From contig NZ_JACIJP010000007.1 of the NCBI RefSeq assembly GCF_014199435.1, forward strand, positions 1 to 64,000: a stretch of DNA of 64,000 nucleotides, written 5' to 3'. The notes below the pieces were generated by a model. That model made no database searches, was not told the origin of the DNA, and was given only the letters and a program-made list of their open reading frames with translations. The stretch is from Sphingobium subterraneum (GTDB taxonomy: Bacteria; Pseudomonadota; Alphaproteobacteria; Sphingomonadales; Sphingomonadaceae). Made by a program: the position numbers and the translations under genes. This document shows, piece by piece, positions 51,993-64,000 of the stretch (positions are counted from its first letter, which is position 1; every line of letters starts with the position of its first letter).

Positions 51993-52631
51993 CTACAATG
52001 CCCCTTCCGCCCGCAGTTCGTTCAGTTCGATGGTCGCCTGCCGAACGATCTGCCAGCCTCCGCTGATCCCGAGCAATGCCATGACGAAAGCGACCAACTG
52101 GTCGGGGATGCCGCTGCTGCTCCACATCACGGCGAGTCCCGCGCCGATCACCAGAAGATTGTTGATTGCATCGTTGCGCGAACATATCCACACCGAGCGC
52201 ATGTTAGAGTCACCGGTCCGGTAACGATAAAGCATTAGCGCGACCGATACATTCACTACCAGCGCCATGAAACCGACGACACCCATCGCCAGTGGATCGG
52301 GCGTCACGCCTTCGATCAAGCCCCAGACAGCCGACGCCAGAACAGCCAGCCCGAACAGCAGGATTGTAAGACCCTTCACAAGGGCCGCGCGAGCGCGCCA
52401 TGCCAGCGCCATCCCTACGACGCCCAGACTGATCGCATAGTTTGCCGAGTCGCCCAGAAAGTCGAGAGCATCGGCCTGAAGCGAACGTGATCCCGTAACG
52501 ATACTGGCAATGATCTCGACCGCGAACATTGTCGCATTGAGACCAAGTGCGATCCACAGCACCTTGCGCCAACGCGGATCGTTGAGTGTGTCCTTGGCGC
52601 CGCAAGCGCTGGCGCAACATTGATCAGCCAT
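51993..52631 (-). CDS. CDF cation transporter with cysteine-rich N-terminus
   Basis: 212 residues. N-terminal MADQCCASACGAKD supplies Cys ligands, then CDF membrane segments with DALDFLGDSANYAISLGVVG and a RYRTGDSNMRSVWICSRNDA loop. It lacks a long cytoplasmic domain. It starts 3 bases after FTR1 stop. Likely exports a divalent metal; substrate unknown. Confidence 0.85.
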   Translation of the reverse strand: MADQCCASACGAKDTLNDPRWRKVLWIALGLNATMFAVEIIASIVTGSRSLQADALDFLGDSANYAISLGVVGMALAWRARAALVKGLTILLFGLAVLASAVWGLIEGVTPDPLAMGVVGFMALVVNVSVALMLYRYRTGDSNMRSVWICSRNDAINNLLVIGAGLAVMWSSSGIPDQLVAFVMALLGISGGWQIVRQATIELNELRAEGAL

Positions 52632-52634
52632 CGC

Positions 52635-54632
52635 TCACGCTCCTCCCGGCCTCGTTGTTTCCCGTGTTGCCGCTCGCCGTTCGTTATACCAAATGCCCCA
52701 GATGACGGTGACAAGCGCCGCCACTTGTGCCAGCACGGATTGCCAGGACGGGAACAGGCCAAGGACCGAAATTCGCGGGACCTGGCTGAGCGGGCTGATG
52801 CCGATCATCCCGGCCTCCTGCAGGCCGGCAACCCCCTTTCCGGCAAGCACCACGGCGAGAACCGCGATGAGCGCCGAACTGTATTTGAAGAACTGGCTCA
52901 CCGGCAATCTGGCGCTGTATCGCAGCATGATCCAGGCCAAAACCGCGAGAAGGAACGTCGCAGAGCCAGCCCCGGCTAGTACGACCGCACCGTTACCCTG
53001 AGCTGTCAGTGCGGCATAGAACACGATGGTCTCGAACACCTCGCGATAGACCACGATGAAGGCCAGTCCGAACAGAAACCAGGCCGACTGCCGCGATAGA
53101 GCGCGATTCAGTGTTTCGTGAACGTAGCGCTGCCACTCGCCGGCCTGCGACTTGCCGTGCATCCATATACCAACGGACAGCAGGACGATGGCGGCAAAAA
53201 GCGAGCCAAACCCTTCGGTGAGTTCCCGGCTTGCCCCGCTCACCCCGATGAAAAACGTGGCCACGGCCCAGGTTGCGGCGCCTGCCACCAGTGCTGCGAT
53301 CCATCCGGCATGGACATGCCGCAGCAGTTCAGGCCGTTCCGCCTTGCGCAGGAAAGCGATCATGGCCACCACGATCAGGAGCGCCTCAACACCCTCGCGT
53401 AGCAGGATCGTGAACGAGCCGATGAAGGTCGAGACAGAGTTCTCCGCCTGCGGCGAGATTGCCTCTTCGGCGTCGGCGAACAAGGTATCGAGAGCCGCAA
53501 CCTGATCCTTGACCGCAGAGACCGGCTCTCCCTTGCCGATCATCGCGCGCAATTTCCCCATCTCGCCTTCGATCTGGCCCATGAGCGTCGCATTGCGCGT
53601 CGCGAGAACCGCTTCGACCGGTTCGAACCCGTCAAGGTAAGCCGAAAGCGCCAGCTTGGCAGCGTTATCGTGGTCGCCGCGCTCATACGCCGCGAGGCTT
53701 TGTGACAGGCGGTCGCGCGACAGTTTCAACGATCCCGCGGGCGCAGCTTGCAACGCCACGGGGTGCGCGCGCAGATAGGCCATGAGCGCATCGGCTTTAT
53801 GCTCTCCGATCCCACCGGCAAGGGCAGCAGGCGTCATGCCTGCCAGCGTCGCCATATCGGGGACGCGCTTGCGCAATGCCGGATCGCTCAACCACAGGGC
53901 CTGACCGCGGTCGCTGTCGGCAAAGGCAAATCTGGATACGTAGAAAGCCAGATTCCATCGGTCCTGGACCGGCAGTTCGCTGAAGCTGCGCATCGCCGTA
54001 CCGTCGAGACCCTGGTCAATGACCTGAGCGAGCGCGAAGACGCTGCGCTCGCGCGCACGCGCCTTGTCGGTGAACGCCACCGGCTTGGGATTCAGTTTGG
54101 CGGCATCAGGGCCTTGGCCGTCCCCATTGAGACCGTGGCAACTCGCGCAATTCTCGGCATAGAGCGCAGCACCGCGCTTCAGGTCCGGCATCTTGTCCGG
54201 CGCCAGCGGCACCGGGTAAGCCTTCAGCAGATGCGCGCTGAGCGCCCGTGCGGATGTCGCCACGGCCACCGGGTCGGCCTTGCGCGCGACGGACGCCTTG
54301 AAGTCTCGTGCTTCGGACAGCAACGCTGCGCGCCGGGGTGACGCCGGAAGGGCTGAAATTTTCGTTTCGACGGACTGCGAGAACTCGACCATCTCGGCGA
54401 ATTCTTGCGGATTCTTGATGGCCCCGTGCTCGACCGCGCCGCGATAATCGACGGCAACGTAGTCAAGCAGTCGCCAGGCCGTCCGCACGTCCTCGTCTGA
54501 GGCGCGGGCCACAGCCGGCAATGCCAAAGTCAGGACAATCGCGGCTACCATTCGCGGCAAAGCGAACGCCAACTGACGGTAAGTTGCAAGGGCGCGCCAG
54601 GGTGCGCGCAAAATCGATTCGACGTGGTCCAT
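52635..54632 (-). CDS. Cytochrome c / FTR1-family iron permease
   Basis: About 665 residues from ATG 54632; ATG 54548 (MVAAIVLTLALPAVARAS, an obvious signal peptide) is the other candidate. A cytochrome c domain has CASCH near residue 170. The C-terminal FTR1 domain shows LLREGVEALLIVVA and REVFETIVFYA, the REGxE/RExxE iron-permease motifs, in several membrane segments. Takes up Fe(II)/Fe(III) or handles Pb in pbr-like operons. Driven by a MerR-type promoter at 54640. Confidence 0.85.
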   Translation of the reverse strand: MDHVESILRAPWRALATYRQLAFALPRMVAAIVLTLALPAVARASDEDVRTAWRLLDYVAVDYRGAVEHGAIKNPQEFAEMVEFSQSVETKISALPASPRRAALLSEARDFKASVARKADPVAVATSARALSAHLLKAYPVPLAPDKMPDLKRGAALYAENCASCHGLNGDGQGPDAAKLNPKPVAFTDKARARERSVFALAQVIDQGLDGTAMRSFSELPVQDRWNLAFYVSRFAFADSDRGQALWLSDPALRKRVPDMATLAGMTPAALAGGIGEHKADALMAYLRAHPVALQAAPAGSLKLSRDRLSQSLAAYERGDHDNAAKLALSAYLDGFEPVEAVLATRNATLMGQIEGEMGKLRAMIGKGEPVSAVKDQVAALDTLFADAEEAISPQAENSVSTFIGSFTILLREGVEALLIVVAMIAFLRKAERPELLRHVHAGWIAALVAGAATWAVATFFIGVSGASRELTEGFGSLFAAIVLLSVGIWMHGKSQAGEWQRYVHETLNRALSRQSAWFLFGLAFIVVYREVFETIVFYAALTAQGNGAVVLAGAGSATFLLAVLAWIMLRYSARLPVSQFFKYSSALIAVLAVVLAGKGVAGLQEAGMIGISPLSQVPRISVLGLFPSWQSVLAQVAALVTVIWGIWYNERRAATRETTRPGGA

Positions 54633-54638
54633 CCCTTG

Positions 54639-54672
54639 AGGATAGAACCTCCAGTGACTGTAGAAGCAAGGC
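54639..54672 (-). promoter_or_regulatory. MerR-type promoter for the FTR1 operon
   Basis: On the minus strand TTGCTT, then 19 bases with dyad CTACAGTCACTGGAG, then TATCCT (54639-54644). The long 19-base spacer is the mark of MerR-family activation. The transcript would begin close to 54632, at the annotated start, so that start is leaderless or translation begins at 54548. Confidence 0.7.
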
Positions 54673-54707
54673 TTTTCTTGCAAGTCATTCGCAATATGGA
54701 GGTGAGC

Positions 54708-55130
54708 ATGGCCTATCAGGATCGAATGCCGATCGGCGAACTCGCCAGGCTGACTGGCACCAAGGTCAACACCATCCGGTTTTACGAGACCGAAGGAGTA
54801 TTGCACCAGCCGCTACGGACGGCCGCTGGCCGCCGTGTCTACAACGATGCCGACGTCCGGCGTCTGACCTTTGTTCGTAAGGGCCGCGATCTGGGATTTT
54901 CCCTCAATACGGTTCGAAAAATGCTGGCCCTTGCCGATCACCCTTACCAGTCCTGCAAGGCGGTCGATGGGATTGCCCGCGAACAGATCGCTGCGATCGA
55001 CCAGAAGATCACCGATCTGACCAATCTTCGCGGCGAACTCGATCGCATAATAAAAGCTTGTGAAAACGGCATAGTCGCCGACTGCAAGATACTCGATGCA
55101 TTGACTCTGCCCACGATGAGGCTGGCCTGA
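54708..55130 (+). CDS. MerR-family metal-responsive regulator
   Basis: 140 residues from ATG 54708 (GGAGGTGAGC upstream). HTH RMPIGELARLTGTKVNTIRF, a helix dimer region and a metal-site C-terminus ENGIVADCKILDAL. Cys positions fit zinc, cadmium or lead sensors rather than CueR. Divergent from FTR1 and placed next to its operator. Confidence 0.9.
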   Translation: MAYQDRMPIGELARLTGTKVNTIRFYETEGVLHQPLRTAAGRRVYNDADVRRLTFVRKGRDLGFSLNTVRKMLALADHPYQSCKAVDGIAREQIAAIDQKITDLTNLRGELDRIIKACENGIVADCKILDALTLPTMRLA

Positions 55131-55304
55131 GCATTTGCCGAGATGCTGCGCACACCGGGATGCACGACGGAATAATCGACCTGAGATGGCCGATGGTAAC
55201 CGATCAATCTGAAGCCAAATCGCTTCGGAAGTCTTTTGATACCTGTCAAAGCGCGCTCCAGAGACTCGGCCTACCAACTTAGTAACATAATCTGCAGCGA
55301 GCTG

Positions 55305-55335
55305 TTTCTCCTCCAGTTACTGGAGGTTGTATATT
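55305..55335 (+). promoter_or_regulatory. MerR-type promoter with perfect dyad CTCCAGT-T-ACTGGAG
   Basis: The dyad spans 55311-55325. A weak -35 (TTTCTC, 55305-55310) and -10 TATATT (55330-55335) are 19 bases apart, as in MerR-activated promoters. It points into the truncated secreted gene at 55379. Confidence 0.7.
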
Positions 55336-55378
55336 TGAAATTGCCGACTCAGCCGGCTCCACAATGAGGAGTGATGAT

Positions 55379-55501
55379 ATGCGTAGGGCAGGTAATATCG
55401 TTCAATTCGGGTTTGCGTTCGCCGCAGGCTCGGCACTTCTCGCGGGTACCGCTGTCGCTCAGGCTCAAGCCGCGCCTGCGACCCCGCCGGGTCGCGCGTG
55501 A
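55379..55501 (+). pseudogene. Truncated secreted protein: signal peptide only
   Basis: A 40-residue frame after AGGAG (55366-55370): MRRAGNIVQFGFAFAAGSAL, then LAGTAVAQAQAAPATPPGRA and a stop. It is a complete signal peptide with nothing after it. Similar starts are found on copper-resistance proteins (CopB-like); that link is inference. The following sequence is the end of a merR gene, so the join at about 55490-55495 is a deletion or insertion junction. Confidence 0.6.
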
Positions 55502-55575
55502 TCGGCTCGTGCAGCCATGGCACTGTGGCCGACTGCAAGATCATCGAAACCCTCGCCCCCCACACCGATGGATAG
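55495..55575 (+). pseudogene. 3' remnant of a merR gene, first
   Basis: Reads [20 protein letters not shown], then APHTDG and stop (TAG 55573-55575). This is the metal-binding end of a MerR regulator; DNA-binding part missing. It overlaps the MFS start by 8 bases, showing that merR and MFS were once one unit. Confidence 0.75.
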
Positions 55576-56740
55576 GATACCCCGCACAGTCTGGGCGCTC
55601 GGTCTTGTCAGCCTGTTCATGGATCTGTCGTCCGAGATCATCCACGCACTACTGCCGCTGTTCCTGACGACGACTTTGGGTGTGAGCGTCGCCATGGTCG
55701 GGTTGATCGATGGCATCGCCGAGGCAACCGCTTCAATCAGCAAGGTGTTCTCGGGCTATATCTCGGACCGGATCGGGCGGCGCAAACCGCTGATCCTTCT
55801 AGGCTATGGACTTGGCGCCTTGAGCAAACCGCTGTTCGCTTTGGCTGGCTCGGCGACGGTCGTGCTCAGCGCACGGTTTGCCGACAGGATCGGCAAGGGT
55901 TTGCGGGGTGCCCCGCGCGATGCACTGGTGGCCGATGTCACTCCCGAAGCCATTCGCGGGCGCGCCTTCGGCCTGCGCCAGTCGCTCGATACGATCGGGG
56001 CATTCGCCGGGCCGCTGCTGGCCATCGTTCTGATGGCAGCCTTATCGGATGACATGCGCAAGGTCTTCTGGATAGCGGTTATCCCAGCAGTGCTGGCGGT
56101 ACTTTTCGTCGTCTTCGGCGTATCAGAACAACACCCACCGGCACATTCCGGCTCCGGGCGGCCACCGATCAAGATCACGGATCTGAAGAGGCTCGACCGT
56201 CCGTTCTGGACGGTTGTCGTGATCGGCGTGGCGTTTACACTGGCTCGATTCAGCGAAGCCTTTCTGATCTTCAAAGCCTCGGATGAAGGCCTGCCGCTAA
56301 CATTCACCCCTGCTGTGCTTGTCGTCATGAATATTGTCTATGCTCTTGGCGCTTACCCCGCCGGGATCGCCTCCGACAGATATCCTGAGCGGAGGTTGCT
56401 TGGGCTGGGCCTAATTGTCCTGATACTCGCTGATCTTGCGATTGCCTTTGTATCGGGACTAGTCGGCGTATTCGTCGGAATTGCGCTTTGGGGCCTTCAC
56501 ATGGCGCTTACCCAAGGCCTGATGGCAAAGCTGGTTGCGGATCGCGCTCCGCCCGAACTGAGAGGTTCGGCGTTCGGCGTATTCAATCTCGCAGCGGGGG
56601 TGGCGATGCTTGTGGCAAGCCTCCTGGCGGGTCTCCTCTGGGACAGGCTCGGTGCAAGTTCGACATTCCTCGCCGGGGCTGGATTTGCGACAATTGCCTT
56701 GATCGGGCTGGTGCGGAGTAGGATCGTGCCCGCGACCTGA
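55568..56740 (+). CDS. MFS exporter
   Basis: 390 residues from ATG 55568 (MDRIPRTVWALGLVSLFMDL). Twelve membrane segments with the MFS loop DRIGRRKPLILLGYG between TM2 and TM3 and FADRIGKGLRGAPRDALVAD. Likely a metal or drug exporter. It sits between two merR ends. Tightly after the first merR remnant (ATG overlaps TAG region), so it was probably under MerR control. Confidence 0.85.
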   Translation: MDRIPRTVWALGLVSLFMDLSSEIIHALLPLFLTTTLGVSVAMVGLIDGIAEATASISKVFSGYISDRIGRRKPLILLGYGLGALSKPLFALAGSATVVLSARFADRIGKGLRGAPRDALVADVTPEAIRGRAFGLRQSLDTIGAFAGPLLAIVLMAALSDDMRKVFWIAVIPAVLAVLFVVFGVSEQHPPAHSGSGRPPIKITDLKRLDRPFWTVVVIGVAFTLARFSEAFLIFKASDEGLPLTFTPAVLVVMNIVYALGAYPAGIASDRYPERRLLGLGLIVLILADLAIAFVSGLVGVFVGIALWGLHMALTQGLMAKLVADRAPPELRGSAFGVFNLAAGVAMLVASLLAGLLWDRLGASSTFLAGAGFATIALIGLVRSRIVPAT

Positions 56741-61358
<4,618 letters not shown>

Positions 61359-61362
<4 letters not shown>

Positions 61363-62597
61363 GGCATGGTCTCCGCAGGCTGATCCGGGTCGAAACGCCC
61401 CGTCAGCCGGTCAATTTCAGTCTGGGCATCGCGAAAGCGGGTGATGGCATCGAGCCACTGTTCCTGCACCGAGACGATCGCATCGGCGGCGTCCTGCACA
61501 TCGCGGAAGGTGAAGCCGCCGCGATTATAGCCTTCGCGCACCTGATCGAGCGTGCGGACCGTGCGCGGATAGACTTCGGCCATGATCGCATCGGCGCGGG
61601 TGCGGGCTGCATCGGCATCAGCCCTGAGCGAGGCAAGCCGGCGTAACCTTTCGAGACGGTCCGCCTCGGCCAGGAACTCCAGCCGCTGGCGTTCGGCCTG
61701 TGCGCGTTCGATATTACCCTGATTGCGGTCGAACCGCCCCAGCGGGATGGTGACGCCTGCCACCAGTGCAACGTCGCCTGTTCCCCGCAGATAGCGCGCG
61801 CCGCCGGACAGGGTGTAGTCCTGCGCGGCCTTGCTCTGTTCAACCACAACACCTGCCCGCGCACGGGCGATTTCGGCATCGCGCAAGGCCTGATCAGCCG
61901 CTGCAATAGTCCGGGCACTGGAATTTGGCAGGGTGAGTTTGTCCGCCAGTTGCAGATTGGTTCCCGAACCCGCCCAGAATGAGGCAAGGTGATTGCGGGC
62001 GTTTGCAAGCCGGGCCTGTGCTTCATCTCTGGCCAACCTGGCTTGAGCGACACGGGCAGCAGCGCGGGTCTCAACAAACAGCGGATCCTTGTACCCGCGC
62101 ACCCGCCGCAGCGCCTCGCGCTGCATCTGGGCTTCGGTCTCAAGCCGTTCCCCACTGATTCGGGCGGCGTAGTCGGCGATCTGGACATCGATATAAGCGC
62201 GCTGAACTGCGGCGGCGAGATTGAGCCGGACGATGCGGGTGCTGGCTTTTGCCACGCCGATGTCCTGCTGGGCGAATGCAACCCGCGCCGCCCGCTTGCC
62301 CCCGCGCTCGATCGGCTGGTTATAGGTCGCGGTGATCTCTGCCTGCCCCAACACATTATATGGGCCAGTGCCGACAAAGTTCTCACCTTGAAGCGTGACG
62401 GAAGGGTTGGGCCGAACACCCGCCTGGACACGCCCCGCGCGTGCCGCAGCGATCGCTGCATCCCCAGCCCTGAGTAATGGGGTGGCCTCAGAGGCCTTTG
62501 CGACCGCCTGTTCAAGCGTCACGGTCTCGGCGCGGGCCGACTGGCCTGCCACGAGCAACGCACCCGCAAGCAATGCGGCGCGTGTTGAATCCAACAT
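61359..62597 (-). CDS. czcC: Outer-membrane factor CzcC (second copy)
   Basis: 412 residues from ATG 62597 (AGGAG 7-8 bases upstream). Signal peptide ending ARAET, TolC-like repeats with VRPNPSVTLQGENFVGTGPY. Exit duct of the second CzcCBA system. Confidence 0.9.
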
Positions 62598-62663
62598 GGG
62601 GTAACTCCTGATCCTCAAATCACGCAAGGCAGGCGAAAAAGCGCCTGCCGGTTGGCGACAGGA

Positions 62664-63032
62664 TCAGGCTGAAGGGGGTTCCAGCGGAGGCGCGAAATCG
62701 CGTGAGGTGAGCCTCGCCGCAGGCGCGGGAAACGATAAGGAGCGGCCTAGGCCCTTGCCAAACCCGGCATCAAATACTGCGGCTTCAAGACCAACTGGCG
62801 TGTTGTGCTGGTGGGGGACGTCCCCAGAACGATCCGCAGCATCCAGGGGGGTTGCTTGCTCAATCGGCCCGGCATCAACCCTTTCGTGGTCATCGGCGTG
62901 CGATGGTTCAAGCGATTGGGCTTCAAGCGAATGGACAACGCTGCCCACATGGTCGTGAGACCATGATAAGGCATGGACGTTTGCGAATAACATCACGAAT
63001 GCCAGAAAAAACAGGGTGAAGCGCCGGAGCAT
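62664..63032 (-). CDS. czcI: CzcI-like small periplasmic protein (second copy)
   Basis: 122 residues with N-terminal membrane helix/signal (RRFTLFFLAFVMLFANVHAL) and a His/Asp/Glu-rich mature part (HADDHERVDAGP, VPHQHNTP). Ends PPLEPPSA as the first copy ends PPTQPPSA. First gene before czcC; likely periplasmic metal-binding modulator. Confidence 0.7.
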   Translation of the reverse strand: MLRRFTLFFLAFVMLFANVHALSWSHDHVGSVVHSLEAQSLEPSHADDHERVDAGPIEQATPLDAADRSGDVPHQHNTPVGLEAAVFDAGFGKGLGRSLSFPAPAARLTSRDFAPPLEPPSA

Positions 63033-63122
63033 CCACTTGCGCTAGCAGCAGTTACTTTGTTCGGCAATCTCATTGAGAAGAACTGCTTGCGGGTTTCAAG
63101 CGAATGAGACACCCCGACCATC

Positions 63123-64000
63123 ATGTTCACAATTCTGGCCAATCGCACTTATCGCCATCTGCTGAGCGCCCAGATTATCGCGCTCGTCGGCACGGGGCTG
63201 GCAACCGTAGCTCTCGGACTGCTGGCCTTTGAGCTTGCCGGGGGCAATGCGGGTGCCGTGCTGGGAACGGCCCTGGCGATCAAGATGATCGCCTATATCG
63301 GCATCGCGCCGGTAGTCGGTGCCTTCGCCGACCGATTGCCGCGACGCGCCTTCCTCGTTGCAATGGATTTGGTGCGCGCCGCCGTTGCGCTCAGCCTGCC
63401 CTTCGTCGATCAGATCTGGCAAATCTATGTGCTGATATTCGTCCTGCAATCCGCCTCTGCGGCGTTCACCCCGACATTTCAGGCAACGATCCCTGACGTG
63501 TTGCCCGATGAAGGAGAATATACCCGCGCGCTGTCGCTCTCGCGACTAGCCTATGACATGGAAAGCCTGATCAGCCCGATCCTTGCGGCAGCCCTGCTAT
63601 CAGTGATCAGCTTCCACTGGCTGTTTGCCGGAACCTCAATCGGCTTCATCTGCTCCGCACTATTTGTTGTATCGGTCGTTCTCCCACGCTCGCCTGCCAA
63701 ACCGCGGAAAGGCGGAATTTGGGCAAAGACCACGCGGGGCTTGCGGATCTATCTCAAGACCCCCCGCCTGAAAGGGTTGCTGGCACTCAGCCTTGCGTCG
63801 GCAGCGGCAAGCTCGATGGTGATCGTCAACACCGTCGTCATCGTGCGCGGGGGACTCGGCTTTGGCCAAAGGGAAGTGGCGCTAACGCTTGCGGCCTATG
63901 GCAGCGGCTCGATGCTCGCTGCGCTCTTCATCCCGCGCATGCTGGACAAGGTCAGCGATCGGACCCTGATGGTGGGGGCTGCGGCGCTGCTGACCGCTGC
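63123..64000 (+). CDS. MFS transporter, truncated by window end (NreB-like position)
   Basis: 292 codons without stop, starting MFTILANRTYRHLLSAQIIA. Six or more membrane segments and the MFS loop GAFADRLPRRAFLVAMD are seen. Divergent from the second czc operon, where NreB- or similar nickel/cobalt exporters are often found; substrate is inference. Continues past 64000. Confidence 0.85.
   Translation, partial: MFTILANRTYRHLLSAQIIALVGTGLATVALGLLAFELAGGNAGAVLGTALAIKMIAYIGIAPVVGAFADRLPRRAFLVAMDLVRAAVALSLPFVDQIWQIYVLIFVLQSASAAFTPTFQATIPDVLPDEGEYTRALSLSRLAYDMESLISPILAAALLSVISFHWLFAGTSIGFICSALFVVSVVLPRSPAKPRKGGIWAKTTRGLRIYLKTPRLKGLLALSLASAAASSMVIVNTVVIVRGGLGFGQREVALTLAAYGSGSMLAALFIPRMLDKVSDRTLMVGAAALLTA

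Noticed and set aside
55371..55667. Frame from ATG 55371 across the junction
   Set aside because: Composition is shadow-like; the frames of the secreted fragment, merR remnant and MFS gene account for the sequence.

Overview
The window looks like accessory DNA of an alphaproteobacterium of the sphingomonad group (Sphingobium, Novosphingobium, Sphingomonas or Erythrobacter-like), most likely a large plasmid or an integrative conjugative element. This rests on high GC, alphaproteobacterial families (MucR, DUF1173, DUF2493, DUF3768, DUF6437, TorF-type porin) and an F-type (MPF-F) conjugation operon. I see no rRNA, tRNA or CRISPR array. All family names come from reading motifs, not from a database search.

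Region 1 (1-8460): the 3' end of a group II intron sits inside a DUF6927-type gene, followed by a small unknown gene. Then comes a tightly overlapping five-gene operon (796-7129): a calcineurin-like phosphoesterase, an all-helical protein, two TRAFAC-type GTPases and a GAP1-type protein. This matches a GTPase-associated conflict system predicted by comparative genomics, with the phosphoesterase as likely effector. It is followed by a mobile mystery protein A/B pair (XRE regulator plus Fic protein).

Region 2 (8518-23690): plasmid housekeeping and leading-region type genes. These are many small unknown proteins, DUF3768, DUF1173, a thermonuclease-like protein, a short ssb, a MucR regulator, a RES-Xre toxin-antitoxin pair, an AbiE-type pair with a third gene, a DUF2493 protein, DUF6437 and an RHH protein. 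Nested hairpins or GC-rich dyads sharing a C-rich motif precede four of these genes.

Region 3 (23677-35184): TraD coupling protein on the plus strand. A minus-strand pilus operon reads in transcription order traA-L-E-K-B-N-(unknown)-F-H'. traH is cut off and runs into the 3' end of traD. traC, traV, traW, traU and traG are not in the window, so the mating apparatus shown here is incomplete. A lytic transglycosylase and small regulators lie upstream.

Region 4 (35250-64000): a heavy-metal and stress island built from duplicated modules. It holds two czcICBA efflux operons, a P-type metal ATPase, three CDF transporters, an iron permease (FTR1 fused to cytochrome c) under a MerR-type promoter, two universal stress proteins, two small zinc-ribbon proteins, a TorF-type porin, an HTH-ImmA/IrrE-like regulator with a damaged metal-binding motif, and two MFS exporters. 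Several parts are decayed: an IS3 remnant truncates a second FTR1 gene, there are frameshifts at the 5' ends of a CDF gene and a stress-protein gene, and fragments of two merR genes and a secreted copper-type protein flank an MFS gene. The efflux systems would together export divalent cations (Zn, Cd, Co, Ni) from cytoplasm and periplasm.
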